This document shows, one piece after another, positions 1-7,781 of a stretch of 64,000 nucleotides of DNA. Under the pieces are notes generated by a model. It had not been told where the DNA came from. It saw only the letters and a list, made by a program, of their open reading frames with translations, and ran no database searches. A program made the position numbers and the translations under genes. Where the stretch lies: assembly GCA_030533415.1 (NCBI GenBank), contig JAUNJE010000010.1:1-64000 (forward strand), in the 5' to 3' direction. The DNA is from Eubacteriales bacterium. Its GTDB lineage: Bacteria; Bacillota; Clostridia; Oscillospirales; Oscillospiraceae. Numbering within the stretch: the stretch's first letter is position 1; the number at the start of each line of letters is the position of its first letter.

Positions 1-59
1 TTGGAAATCGTGTAAACCCCAAAAGGGTTTCGAGGGTTCAAATCCCTCCTTCTCCGCCA
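1..59 (+). tRNA. tRNA-Ser(GGA), 3' part
   Basis: The window opens inside the anticodon loop. The 3' half of the anticodon stem (8-12), a long class II variable arm, a T arm (GAGGG 32-36, loop 37-43, CCCTC 44-48), the 3' acceptor strand 49-55, discriminator G56 and an encoded CCA 57-59 can all be read. The loop TTGGAAA puts GGA at the anticodon, and the long variable arm fits serine. The 5' half lies outside the window. Confidence 0.93.
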
Positions 60-64
60 AGAGA

Positions 65-105
65 AAATCCCCGGTATTCTTTCGAGAATACCGGGATTTT
101 TATAT
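65..105 (+). terminator. Intrinsic terminator after tRNA-Ser
   Basis: An 11-bp perfect stem (70-80 with 85-95) closes on a TTCG tetraloop and is followed by a T-rich run from 97. It sits just after the tRNA CCA end. Confidence 0.9.
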
Positions 106-190
106 ATTTTGCTAATTCTCTGCAAAAAAGTTGAAATATTTTTCTGCTGTAGATTTGACGTGCTCCTTTGGCCTTCCAGATTTTGGTGTC

Positions 191-219
191 TTCACAGGCG
201 GTTACAAATATGTTACAAT
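191..219 (+). promoter_or_regulatory. Sigma-A-type promoter for the SH3b/C39 gene
   Basis: TTCACA (191-196), a 17-nt spacer and TACAAT (214-219). Transcription would start near 226, which bears on the start codon of the next gene. Confidence 0.6.
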
Positions 220-229
220 AAATACGCAC

Positions 230-1225
230 ATGTGCCAGAATTCTACAAAAGAGGTGAACGTTATTCGAAGAATCCTGTCTCTGTTTTTTTCGTTTATTCT
301 CGTTGCCGGCCTGTTCTGGATGGCGCCTGCGGCCAATGCCGCCACGGAAAGCTCCAAAGCCGGTGCCGTCACCACGGCCAGCGGGAATCTGAATGTCCGA
401 AGCCAGGCATCTGCCGGCGCCAGCGTGGTTGCCTCACTGAATAAGAGCAGCTATGTCACGCTGATTTCCCAATCCGGCTCCTGGTGGAAGGTAGAGTACG
501 CCAAGGGAAAATACGGCTATTGCCATGCCGATTACATTACCGTGGTGCAGGGCAGCCCTGTGACGGTTGCCACCCAGTCCGGCGGCCTGAATGTGCGCAG
601 CGGTGCGGGGACCTCTTACGGGAAGGTCGCTTCCCTGAATAAGGGGGAGGTCGTGATCCAGCTGTCTGCCGCCAATGGATGGAGCAGGGTGCTGTACCAT
701 GGCACAAAAACGGGCTATGTCAGTACCCAGTACCTGTCGGGAAGCGGCGGCTATTCCGCTGTGGCGCTGAAAGTTCCCAGCTTCAAGCAGACGGACAGCA
801 GATGGGCAAACACCACCATTGGCACCTCCGGGAAAACCTTTGCCCAAATCGGGTGCGCTACCACGGCGATTGCCATGATGGAATCCTACCGCACCGGCAC
901 GACCATTTATCCGAATGCCATGGCAAAGCAGCTGACCTATACATCCTCCGGCAGTGTCTATTGGCCCAGCCATTACACCCCGGTGACCAATGGGTCTGGG
1001 TATTTAGAGGCCGTTTACAGCAAGCTGAAGCAGGGGAAGTCCGTCCTGTTTGGCGCGCGGAACGCCGCAGGCTCCCAGCATTGGGTGGTGATCACGGGCT
1101 ATACGGGCGGAACCAGCCTGACGGCTTCGGGCTTTACCATCAACGACCCCGGTTCCAATTCCCGCACCAATTTGCAGCAGCTGCTGAATGTCTATCCCAC
1201 ATTTTATAAATACTTCTACTATTAA
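230..1225 (+). CDS. Secreted SH3b-domain protein with C39-like peptidase domain
   Basis: Exported protein. After a short basic N-terminus (Ile-Arg-Arg) there is a hydrophobic signal segment ending in an A-N-A cleavage motif. Two bacterial SH3 (SH3b) repeats follow, both with an LNVRS-type core, and then a papain-like C39_2 domain with Cys in GCATTA, His in SQHWVV and Asp in INDPG as the likely triad. SH3b domains usually bind peptidoglycan, so a cell-surface peptidase or wall-associated role is inferred. The start is unclear. ATG 230 has no ribosome binding site and lies about 4 nt after the predicted transcription start. GTG 254 is possible. The only good ribosome binding site, GAGGTG (251-256), is best placed for an ATT codon at 263. 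It is followed by its own terminator. Confidence 0.8.
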   Translation: MCQNSTKEVNVIRRILSLFFSFILVAGLFWMAPAANAATESSKAGAVTTASGNLNVRSQASAGASVVASLNKSSYVTLISQSGSWWKVEYAKGKYGYCHADYITVVQGSPVTVATQSGGLNVRSGAGTSYGKVASLNKGEVVIQLSAANGWSRVLYHGTKTGYVSTQYLSGSGGYSAVALKVPSFKQTDSRWANTTIGTSGKTFAQIGCATTAIAMMESYRTGTTIYPNAMAKQLTYTSSGSVYWPSHYTPVTNGSGYLEAVYSKLKQGKSVLFGARNAAGSQHWVVITGYTGGTSLTASGFTINDPGSNSRTNLQQLLNVYPTFYKYFYY

Positions 1226-1231
1226 GCAAAA

Positions 1232-1266
1232 GGGTTGGCACTTTTCGTGCCAACCCCGATTTTTTA
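1232..1266 (+). terminator. Intrinsic terminator
   Basis: A 10-bp stem (1232-1241 with 1247-1256) is followed by a T run from 1260. It ends the SH3b/C39 transcript and overlaps the end of the convergent acetyltransferase gene. Confidence 0.9.
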
Positions 1267-1809
1267 TACCTTCCGCACCATCAGAAAATCCTTCAGCAAA
1301 GTCCCATCCTCCAGGCGGATGGCATTGGGCGTTGCGGATACGGTTTCAAAGCCCATTTTTTCATATAGCCTGATTGCCCGGTGGTTGCCCTCAATGACCT
1401 CCAGCTCAAGCTGCTGCAGGCCCCAGTCTTCTGCGGTGGAGATCAGCTCCGTCATCATAGCGGTACCGATGCCAAGGCCCCAGAATTCTTGCAGCAGGGC
1501 AATACCGATAGAGCCGCGGTGACGGATCCTGCACCGGGGGCTGCGGGAGATCTGGCAGGTTCCCGCAAGCTTTCCATCTACCATACAGACGATCATCATT
1601 TTGGTTTCGGAACCGCGCATCTCCTGCAGGAAGGCTTCCTCTCTTTCGATGGGCATGGCACGTTCCTCCGGGGTGGCCAAAAGGAAAGGGGTTTCCCCGG
1701 CGGCTTTGATCAGGTATTGCAGCATTTCCTCCGCGTCAGAAACAGCAGGCGACCGCAGCAGCGCGGTTCTGCCATCTTTCAGCTTAATTTCTTTTTCTTT
1801 GAAAATCAT
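1264..1809 (-). CDS. GNAT family N-acetyltransferase
   Basis: 181 residues with a GNAT fold. The central strand pattern SIGIALLQEFWGLGIG contains the acetyl-CoA pyrophosphate-binding loop (Q-x-x-G-x-G-type, here FWGLGIGTA). It is followed by the LELEVIEGNHRAIRLYEKMGF block typical of small-molecule or protein acetyltransferases, given here only as a landmark near residues 131-152. The substrate cannot be read from sequence. The gene lies 13 nt downstream of asnA on the same strand and is probably co-transcribed. No membrane segment or signal peptide is visible. Confidence 0.88.
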   Translation of the reverse strand: MIFKEKEIKLKDGRTALLRSPAVSDAEEMLQYLIKAAGETPFLLATPEERAMPIEREEAFLQEMRGSETKMMIVCMVDGKLAGTCQISRSPRCRIRHRGSIGIALLQEFWGLGIGTAMMTELISTAEDWGLQQLELEVIEGNHRAIRLYEKMGFETVSATPNAIRLEDGTLLKDFLMVRKV

Positions 1810-1822
1810 GGTGTACGCTCCT

Positions 1823-2833
1823 TTACAGCAGCGGGATTCCGGCCTGCTCGCAGGCGCTGACGGTTTCCGCGTCCCAGACGCTGGACTGTACCTCGCCGAT
1901 GTGGGCGCAGCCCATCATCAGCATGGCAAGCCGGGACTGGCCGATGCCGCCGCCGATGGTCAGGGGCAGTTCGTTGTTCAGGAGCATCTTGTGGAAGGGC
2001 AACTCCCGGCGGTCGTCGCAGCCCGCTTCCGTCAGCTGGCGGTCCAGAGATTCCGCGTCCACACGGATGCCCATGGAGGATACCTCCAAAGCCCGGTTGA
2101 GAACCTCGTCCCAGAAGAAAATATCACAGTTTAGGCTCCAGTCGTCATAGTCGGGGGCGCGGCCGTCGTGGGGCTTGCCGGACCGGAGCTTTCGGCCGAT
2201 CTGCATGATGCAGGCGGTTTTGTGCTCCTTGACATAGGCGTTTTCCCGCTGGGCACCGGTTTCCAAGCCGGGATACATATCCTCCAGGGCCTGGGTGGTG
2301 ATGAAGGAGACCTCCCGGCCCAGTTCCACCCGGAGCTGGGGAAAGCGCACATGCAGGCGGTCATTGGTGTCACAGATGGCCCGGGCAATGGCCCGGACAA
2401 TGAGTTTTAAGTATTCGGAGTTCCGGTTTTCCCGGGTAATGACCTTCTCCCAGTCCCACTGGTCCACATAGATGGAGTGAACATTGTCCAGCTCCTCATC
2501 CCGGCGGATGGCGTTCATGTCGGTGTACAATCCGTTGCCCACAGTGAAATGATACCGCTTCAGGGCCAGACGCTTCCACTTTGCCAGAGAATGCACCACC
2601 TGGGCATCCTTGCCCACGGCGGGAATATCGAAGGATACAGGCCGCTCGTAGCCGTTCAGGTTGTCGTTCAGACCGGAATCACCAGTGACGAACAGGGGAG
2701 CGGAGACGCGCTTCAAATTCAGCGCCTTGGAAAACTCCTCCTGGAAGGTCTCTTTGATATAGGCAATGGCCCGCTGGGTGTCATAAGCATCCAGAACCGG
2801 CTGATAGCCCTGGGGAATGCAGATCTTGTTCAT
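1823..2833 (-). CDS. asnA: Aspartate-ammonia ligase (asparagine synthetase A)
   Basis: Makes asparagine from aspartate, ammonia and ATP in the cytoplasm. At 336 residues it matches the AsnA family (about 330) and has the class II aminoacyl-tRNA-synthetase-like core. Recognisable blocks are FVTGDSGLNDNLNG, the KRYHFTVGNGLYTDMNAIRRDE region (start near residue 93), VDQWDWEKVI and the C-terminal GGGIGQSRLAMLMM. It has its own promoter, divergent from the ECF sigma gene, and leads the GNAT gene. The start ATG is conserved in context (MNKICIPQGYQPVLD). The ribosome binding site is weak (AAAGG about 12 nt upstream). Confidence 0.97.
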   Translation of the reverse strand: MNKICIPQGYQPVLDAYDTQRAIAYIKETFQEEFSKALNLKRVSAPLFVTGDSGLNDNLNGYERPVSFDIPAVGKDAQVVHSLAKWKRLALKRYHFTVGNGLYTDMNAIRRDEELDNVHSIYVDQWDWEKVITRENRNSEYLKLIVRAIARAICDTNDRLHVRFPQLRVELGREVSFITTQALEDMYPGLETGAQRENAYVKEHKTACIMQIGRKLRSGKPHDGRAPDYDDWSLNCDIFFWDEVLNRALEVSSMGIRVDAESLDRQLTEAGCDDRRELPFHKMLLNNELPLTIGGGIGQSRLAMLMMGCAHIGEVQSSVWDAETVSACEQAGIPLL

Positions 2834-2870
2834 AAGACCGCCCGCCTTTCAGAAATAAAATATAGGTCCT

Positions 2871-2898
2871 ATTGTATTCGATTTTTCCGTAAAATCAA
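2871..2898 (-). promoter_or_regulatory. Promoter of asnA
   Basis: On the minus strand, TTGATT, a 16-nt spacer and TACAAT, placed about 40 nt upstream of the asnA start. Confidence 0.6.
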
Positions 2899-2903
2899 GC
2901 CTG

Positions 2904-2932
2904 TTGTGAAAATTTTCCCAATGTGCTATGAT
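2904..2932 (+). promoter_or_regulatory. Possible promoter of the ECF sigma operon
   Basis: TTGTGA, a 17-nt spacer and TATGAT, divergent from the asnA promoter. An ECF-type self-recognised promoter further downstream (2935-3000) is also possible, but no clear motif was seen. Confidence 0.45.
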
Positions 2933-3020
2933 ATTGATAACTTTTTTTCCTGATCTATGAAATCAAACCCGCTGCCTGATGTGTATTATAGTTGAAAAGC
3001 TTTTCAAGGAGAAGACAATC

Positions 3021-3503
3021 ATGTTGACGAATGAGCAGTTTACCAGCTACGCCCAGCGGTATATCGATACCGTCTACCGGGTAGCCTTCAACTACATAAA
3101 ATCGGCGGCGGATGCGGACGATGTGACGCAAAATGTGTTCCTCAAGCTTTTGCAGGAGCGGAAGGATTTCGAAAGCGACGCCCATGTGAAAAACTGGCTG
3201 ATCCGGGTGACCATCAACGAGTGCAAGAACCTGGTGCGGGCCAGATGGTGGCGCCACGAATCCTACGAGGATTACGCCGCCGCGCTGACCTTCGACAGTC
3301 CGGCCCACTCCGAGCTTTTTTACGCGGTGATGGCGCTGCCGAAGAAATACCGGGTGCCCATTTACCTGCATTATTATGAGGAATATTCCACGCAGGAGAT
3401 CGCGGATATTTTGATGGTGCCGAAAAATACGGTGTGTACCCAACTGAAACGGGGCAGGGAATTGCTCAAGAAAGCTTTACAGGAGGTGGAGGAATATGTT
3501 TAA
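3021..3503 (+). CDS. ECF RNA polymerase sigma factor
   Basis: 160 residues. Region 2 spans roughly residues 10-75, with the core-binding DADDVTQNVFLKLL block and the promoter-melting segment ending in VKNWLIRVTINECKN. Region 4 (about residues 100-155) has the helix-turn-helix STQEIADILMVPKNTVCTQLKR. ATG 3021 was chosen because AAGGAG (3006-3011) sits just upstream; an upstream in-frame ATG has no ribosome binding site. The last 8 nt overlap the next gene, so sigma factor and partner are translationally coupled. It probably directs RNA polymerase to an envelope- or drug-stress regulon that cannot be read here. Confidence 0.93.
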   Translation: MLTNEQFTSYAQRYIDTVYRVAFNYIKSAADADDVTQNVFLKLLQERKDFESDAHVKNWLIRVTINECKNLVRARWWRHESYEDYAAALTFDSPAHSELFYAVMALPKKYRVPIYLHYYEEYSTQEIADILMVPKNTVCTQLKRGRELLKKALQEVEEYV

Positions 3504-4569
3504 GGAAGATTATCAGGCAGCTTTTTCCAAAGTAACCGCCTCCGAGGAAACCTACAGGAGGGTAATGCAAATGACACGCAAAGAAAAAAGCCGCCGCTCC
3601 ATTGGCGGTACAGCTTCCAAGCTGCTGATCGCGGCGGTTTTTATTTCGCTGCTGGCGGTGACGGCCAGCGCGGTGGTGAAAAACTGGTTTGTACCCTTTT
3701 TCTCGAAGGAAGGGGAGCTGTCCCAGGGGCAGGTGCAGTTCATTGAGCAAAACGAGCAGTACATCGGCATCAGCCAGGAGCAGAACGGCTGGACAATGGA
3801 ACTGCGCTCCGCCATCAGCGACGGGACAAAGGGCTATATCATGCTGGGCGTTACGGCTCCGGCGGATGTGGATCTGACACGGTTCCTGGAAAACGAATAC
3901 TATGGGCCGAGAAACGATTTTTTGCCCAAATCCGACGATGCCGCGCTAACCTGCTCGGCGGGACTGGTCGCCGATAGCGGATGCAGCTGGGAGGATGACG
4001 GCGACGGCCTGAATAATACGCTGACTTATGTGATCCATGTTACCCCGGACCCGGCATTCTGCACGGAAGATCCCTTCGGACGGGATGTGACGTGGCATAT
4101 CCACTTCGAGGATATTGTCCACGGCTTCCCGGAACAGGAAACCATAGCGGAAGGCACCTGGGACTTTGATTTCTCCTTTGAGATCGATAAAAGCGAAATG
4201 GAATTCCTGACGGAGCCAAGAAAAATGCAGGCTTTGGGCTTGACAGGCGAATCAGAGGTCCAGGTGGATGTGACGGTCAATTCGATTATCCTGCGGCCCT
4301 TCGGCGCGACCGTTTATTACGGAGACGACAGTGACGAACTGGACTATAGCCGGGCAAACGTCAATTTTACGTACTTTATAGAAGGGGAGAAGCCCTGGGA
4401 AGTGGTGATGAAGGATGGCAGCCGGATTCCGCTGACTGACCGCAATGGCAACCCGGTGGAGCGGTATCGGCACCTTGAGGCGGATGTCCCCATTGTGCTG
4501 GAAAATGTGGACTATATTCTGCTGGCTGACGGCACCCAGCTTCCCGTAATTGCATCACAAGCCAAGTAA
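3496..4569 (+). CDS. DUF4179-type membrane protein, likely anti-sigma partner
   Basis: 357 residues. A short cytoplasmic N-terminus (residues 1-35, MTRKEKSRR just before the membrane) is followed by one transmembrane helix (about 38-58) and a large extracytoplasmic beta-rich region of about 300 residues. This layout, and the position directly behind an ECF sigma gene with overlapping ends, is the usual arrangement of DUF4179 proteins that hold clostridial ECF factors at the membrane. The anti-sigma role is inferred from that context; no zinc-binding anti-sigma motif is present. Followed by a strong terminator. Confidence 0.8.
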   Translation: MFKEDYQAAFSKVTASEETYRRVMQMTRKEKSRRSIGGTASKLLIAAVFISLLAVTASAVVKNWFVPFFSKEGELSQGQVQFIEQNEQYIGISQEQNGWTMELRSAISDGTKGYIMLGVTAPADVDLTRFLENEYYGPRNDFLPKSDDAALTCSAGLVADSGCSWEDDGDGLNNTLTYVIHVTPDPAFCTEDPFGRDVTWHIHFEDIVHGFPEQETIAEGTWDFDFSFEIDKSEMEFLTEPRKMQALGLTGESEVQVDVTVNSIILRPFGATVYYGDDSDELDYSRANVNFTYFIEGEKPWEVVMKDGSRIPLTDRNGNPVERYRHLEADVPIVLENVDYILLADGTQLPVIASQAK

Positions 4570-4584
4570 ATACGAACGATAAAA

Positions 4585-4625
4585 AACCTTGGAAGTCCCA
4601 GAAATGGAGCTTCCAAGGTTCTTTC
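4585..4625. terminator. Bidirectional intrinsic terminator
   Basis: An 11-bp stem (4585-4595 with 4610-4620) has A-rich sequence on its left and T-rich sequence on its right. It serves the ECF operon on + and the hydrolase gene on -. Confidence 0.85.
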
Positions 4626-4633
4626 TTGACTTT

Positions 4634-5569
4634 TTAGGCGGACTGTGCCATCACCTTTTCCACGAACTGCGTTACGGTCTTCTGGTATCTCGGTGTATCC
4701 ACCAGATAGCTGATGCCGTGATCGGCACCGGGGAAGGTGTGGCGCTGCACCTTTTCCGTGTTGGCCCGGTAGACCTCTTCGCTCATTTCGCAGGGGACAA
4801 AGCCGTCTGCTTCTCCGTGAATCAAAAGAATCGGCACCCTGGCGTTTTTCACGGCCCGGACGGCATCGGTTTCCTGGACATCAAAGCCGCCGTAAACCTT
4901 CGCTCCGATTACCGCAAAGGGCCAGACCAGGCCCACCGGGAGGCCCCGCTTTCCGGCAACGCTTCGGATAATGGCCTTGGGGGAGGAATAGGGGCAGTCG
5001 GCAATGATGCCCTTGACATTTTCGGGCAGCTCCAAGTCCGACGCCATCAGCACCGTGGACGCGCCCATGGAGATGCCGTAAAGGAGAATTTTCGTATCCG
5101 GCCCGAAGCGCTCCAGGGCATAGTCCACCCAGCTTAAAACATCCCAGCGCTCCTGAATGCCAAAACAGATGGTGCGGCCTTCGCTTTTTCCGTGGGCACG
5201 CTGGTCTACCAGCAGGAGATTGTGTCCCAGTTGGATGCTCAGGCCGGAGCCGCCGGAAAAATCCGTCAAACAGGAGCTTTTGTAACCATGAAAGCCGATA
5301 TCCAGAGGGGCACCGTCATTGGTATGGTAGTACCGTCCGGAAAGCTTCAGCCCGTCGTGGGAAAAAATGGTAACAAATTCACAGGGACGCTCATTGAGCC
5401 GGTTATAGATTCGCTCCATTTCCTCCCGGTACGGCGCAAATTGGGGACCATTGTGGACGGGAATCCGGTCCCGGCCTTTTTTAGGGGAGAAAAATGCCAC
5501 GCGGTAAGCATACCAGCTTCCCCCAAGCACAATGGCGAGAAGGACGCAAAGGATCAAAAGTAAATTCAT
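4634..5569 (-). CDS. Alpha/beta hydrolase, membrane-anchored
   Basis: 311 residues. An N-terminal hydrophobic segment (residues 2-21) probably anchors the protein, with the catalytic domain outside or at the membrane face. Alpha/beta-hydrolase landmarks are the oxyanion region GFHGYKSS, the nucleophile elbow GISMGAS, Asp in HGEADGFV and His in GADHGIS. It resembles the clostridial and Bacillus YfhR/BAAT-like lipase or esterase group. The substrate is unknown. The gene starts 1 nt after the HAD phosphatase gene ends, so the two are probably one operon. Confidence 0.87.
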   Translation of the reverse strand: MNLLLILCVLLAIVLGGSWYAYRVAFFSPKKGRDRIPVHNGPQFAPYREEMERIYNRLNERPCEFVTIFSHDGLKLSGRYYHTNDGAPLDIGFHGYKSSCLTDFSGGSGLSIQLGHNLLLVDQRAHGKSEGRTICFGIQERWDVLSWVDYALERFGPDTKILLYGISMGASTVLMASDLELPENVKGIIADCPYSSPKAIIRSVAGKRGLPVGLVWPFAVIGAKVYGGFDVQETDAVRAVKNARVPILLIHGEADGFVPCEMSEEVYRANTEKVQRHTFPGADHGISYLVDTPRYQKTVTQFVEKVMAQSA

Positions 5570-5570
5570 G

Positions 5571-6275
5571 TCACACGCTCCGGATGTAGTTCAGCAGCTC
5601 CGGGAAGCCGCCGTGAGGATACTGGGAAATGTCAGCATTCTCTTTGTTAATCAGACAATCAGTCAGCAGGAACACCTTCATGCCGAGGGTGCCGGCAACC
5701 ATATCCTCAGAGACATCGTTGCCCACCATCAGGCACACATCTGCCTTCAAATCCAGTTTGTCCAGAATTTCCCGGTAATAATCAGGATTTGGCTTGCAGT
5801 GGGAAGAATTATCATAAGTCGTGATCCATTCAAAGTCATCCGGATCCAGCCCCGCCCAGCGGACACGGCTCCGGGTAGCGGTAGGGGGAAACAGGGGATT
5901 GGTGGCCAGCACGGTGCGCAAACCCATGGATTTGATTTGCCGGATGGCTTCGGCGGCCAGGGGATTAAAGCCGCAGTCCCGGCGGACCTGCTGGAATTCC
6001 TCCCGGTAAAAGGCTTCGAACAGAGGCTCATCAACCCGTGTGTCCCTGCCGAAAAAACCGTCGCATACCCGCCAGAAAACCGCGTCATTGGTGGAGCTTC
6101 CGTCGTTTTGCACCATGGCCGCCGTACCGGCCCAAACGGCCTTGACCAGGGTTTCGGGATCATAGCCGCAGGGGGCCATCTTCTTTGCCAGCCGGGACAG
6201 ATAGCTCTTTACGAAGATTTCCTGATCCATCGGGAGCAGGGTGCCGTCCAAATCGAAAAGACAAGTTGTTATCAT
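5571..6275 (-). CDS. HAD-superfamily hydrolase (phosphatase)
   Basis: 234 residues. Motif I is DLDGTLLP with both catalytic aspartates. A helical cap follows (about residues 15-100), then motif II in LATNPLF, motif III lysine in SHCKPNPDYY and motif IV in MVGNDVSEDM. This is the class I HAD layout of phosphoglycolate/beta-phosphoglucomutase-like enzymes. The start at 6275 was chosen because GAGGT lies just upstream; a 13-residue upstream extension has no ribosome binding site. The substrate cannot be told. It heads a two-gene operon with the hydrolase. Confidence 0.9.
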   Translation of the reverse strand: MITTCLFDLDGTLLPMDQEIFVKSYLSRLAKKMAPCGYDPETLVKAVWAGTAAMVQNDGSSTNDAVFWRVCDGFFGRDTRVDEPLFEAFYREEFQQVRRDCGFNPLAAEAIRQIKSMGLRTVLATNPLFPPTATRSRVRWAGLDPDDFEWITTYDNSSHCKPNPDYYREILDKLDLKADVCLMVGNDVSEDMVAGTLGMKVFLLTDCLINKENADISQYPHGGFPELLNYIRSV

Positions 6276-6312
6276 AGTGTGACCTCGCAATGTAGATTTT
6301 CCATTATTATAC

Positions 6313-6352
6313 AAAATCCGCCCTCCCGTTTCAACACGGAAGGGCGGATTAC
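6313..6352 (-). terminator. Intrinsic terminator of the metY-metA-Nudix operon
   Basis: On the minus strand an AATCCGCCCT arm pairs with AGGGCGGATT, with a further short inner pairing, and is followed by TTTGT. It sits just past the Nudix stop codon. Confidence 0.75.
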
Positions 6353-6370
6353 AGTGTAAATTTTTTGCAG

Positions 6371-6826
6371 TCAGCGCTTTCCCTCAGCCCAGCGAAGCAG
6401 GGCAGGGCGAATGGGCGGGGATAGCTTTTCGGGCAGGGCATCCGCCGGGAAGAAGCGCAGCTGCTCCACTTCGCTGTCCTGTTTCTTCAGTTCACCGGAG
6501 TAAGATTTACACAGGTAAACGATATCCACGTTGGATACCTCGTCACCGTTGGGGTAGACATAGTGGGTATCCTTCCCGGAGAACACGCCGAACAGCTCCA
6601 AATCTGCCGCGATCAAGCCCGTCTCTTCAAACAGCTCCCGCCGGGCGGCATCCTCCACGATTTCATCCAGCTCCACAGAGCCGCCGGCATAGCCCCAGCA
6701 GTGGTTGTCGGCACGTTTTTGCAGCAGTACTTCCCCTTGGGCATTTTCTACGATCACACTGGCGCCGACCTGCAAAAGGGGACGGTGGCCAACTACTTTC
6801 CGTAAATCCAGGATATAACCGGACAT
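6371..6826 (-). CDS. Nudix hydrolase
   Basis: 151 residues. The Nudix box G-x5-E-x7-R-E-x-x-E-E-x-G-x is complete (from GSVELDE to FEETGLI, about residues 51-74), so Mg-dependent hydrolysis of a nucleoside-diphosphate-linked compound is expected. Start 6826 (MSGYILDLRK) was chosen for its GAGGTGA ribosome binding site 4 nt away; longer versions run back into metA. It begins 4 nt after the metA stop and is the last gene of the methionine operon. Any link to methionine metabolism is unknown. Confidence 0.9.
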   Translation of the reverse strand: MSGYILDLRKVVGHRPLLQVGASVIVENAQGEVLLQKRADNHCWGYAGGSVELDEIVEDAARRELFEETGLIAADLELFGVFSGKDTHYVYPNGDEVSNVDIVYLCKSYSGELKKQDSEVEQLRFFPADALPEKLSPPIRPALLRWAEGKR

Positions 6827-6830
6827 AAAA

Positions 6831-7766
6831 TCACCTCGGTGTGGCTTCCTTACCGACTGCCATGATATCATACGGCGTGGTCTGGTAGACAAAGTAGTTC
6901 AGCCAGTTGCTGAACAGCAGATGGGCATGTCCCCGCCAGCGGACGATGGGCGCCTTGGTATCGTCGTCGCCGGGATAGTAATTGACCGGAACATGGATGG
7001 GAAGCCCCTGGTTTTTGTCCCGCAGGTATTCCTTTTCCAGAGTGTCGCCCTCGTATTCCGAGTGCCCGGTGACGAAAATCTGGCGGCCCTCCTTGTTCAT
7101 AACGGCATAGACCCCGGCCTCTTCCGAGGAGGCCAGAATTTTCAGGCCGGGCACCTTCTCAATGTCCGCACGGTCAACGGTGGTGTGCCGGGAATGGGGA
7201 ATCCAGAATTCATCGTCAAAGCCCCGCAGAAGGATGGCCCGCTTATAATCGGCATGGTGGGGATAGACGCCGAAGAGCTTTTCCGCAAGGGGCTTCTTTT
7301 GGATGCCATAGTGGTAGTAAAGTCCCGCCTGGGCGCCCCAGCAGATGTGGAAGGTGGAATGGACGTGGCTTTTGCTCCACTCCATGATCCGGCACAGCTC
7401 CGGCCAGTAGTCCACTTCCTCAAAGGGCATTTGCTCCACAGGCGCTCCGGTGATGACCATACCGTCAAATTTCCGGTCCTTGAGTTCGTCAAAGGTCTTA
7501 TAGAAGGTGAGCAGATGCTCCTGGGGGGTGTTTTTGGATTTGTGGGTGGAGACCATCATCAGCTCCAGGTGCACCTGCAGCGGGGTGTTGCCCAGCAGGC
7601 GGCTTAATTGCGTCTCCGTGACAATCTTGGTGGGCATCAGGTTCAGCAGCACGATCTCCAGAGGACGGATGTGCTGGGTCTCCGCCCGGGTCTGCTTCAT
7701 GATAAAGATATTTTCATTCTGCAAAATTCCCGCAGCGGGGAGGTCATTGGGGATCTGAATGGGCAA
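6831..7766 (-). CDS. metA: Homoserine O-acetyltransferase (MetA family)
   Basis: Activates homoserine for methionine synthesis. At 311 residues it has the full MetA length. The catalytic Cys142 sits in HICWGAQAG, and the His/Glu of the [10 protein letters not shown] motif are present. Residue 111 is Glu (GAPVE). In this family Glu at 111 goes with acetyl-CoA and Gly with succinyl-CoA, so acetyl transfer is expected even though many annotations would say succinyltransferase. It lies 15 nt downstream of metY, which uses O-acetylhomoserine, and this supports the assignment. Confidence 0.95.
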   Translation of the reverse strand: MPIQIPNDLPAAGILQNENIFIMKQTRAETQHIRPLEIVLLNLMPTKIVTETQLSRLLGNTPLQVHLELMMVSTHKSKNTPQEHLLTFYKTFDELKDRKFDGMVITGAPVEQMPFEEVDYWPELCRIMEWSKSHVHSTFHICWGAQAGLYYHYGIQKKPLAEKLFGVYPHHADYKRAILLRGFDDEFWIPHSRHTTVDRADIEKVPGLKILASSEEAGVYAVMNKEGRQIFVTGHSEYEGDTLEKEYLRDKNQGLPIHVPVNYYPGDDDTKAPIVRWRGHAHLLFSNWLNYFVYQTTPYDIMAVGKEATPR

Positions 7767-7781
7767 AGCGAAACCTCCTGA

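Noticed and set aside
2834-3020. Regulatory RNA between asnA and the ECF sigma gene
   Set aside because: The gap is filled by two divergent promoters and no stable conserved fold or T-box sequence was seen.
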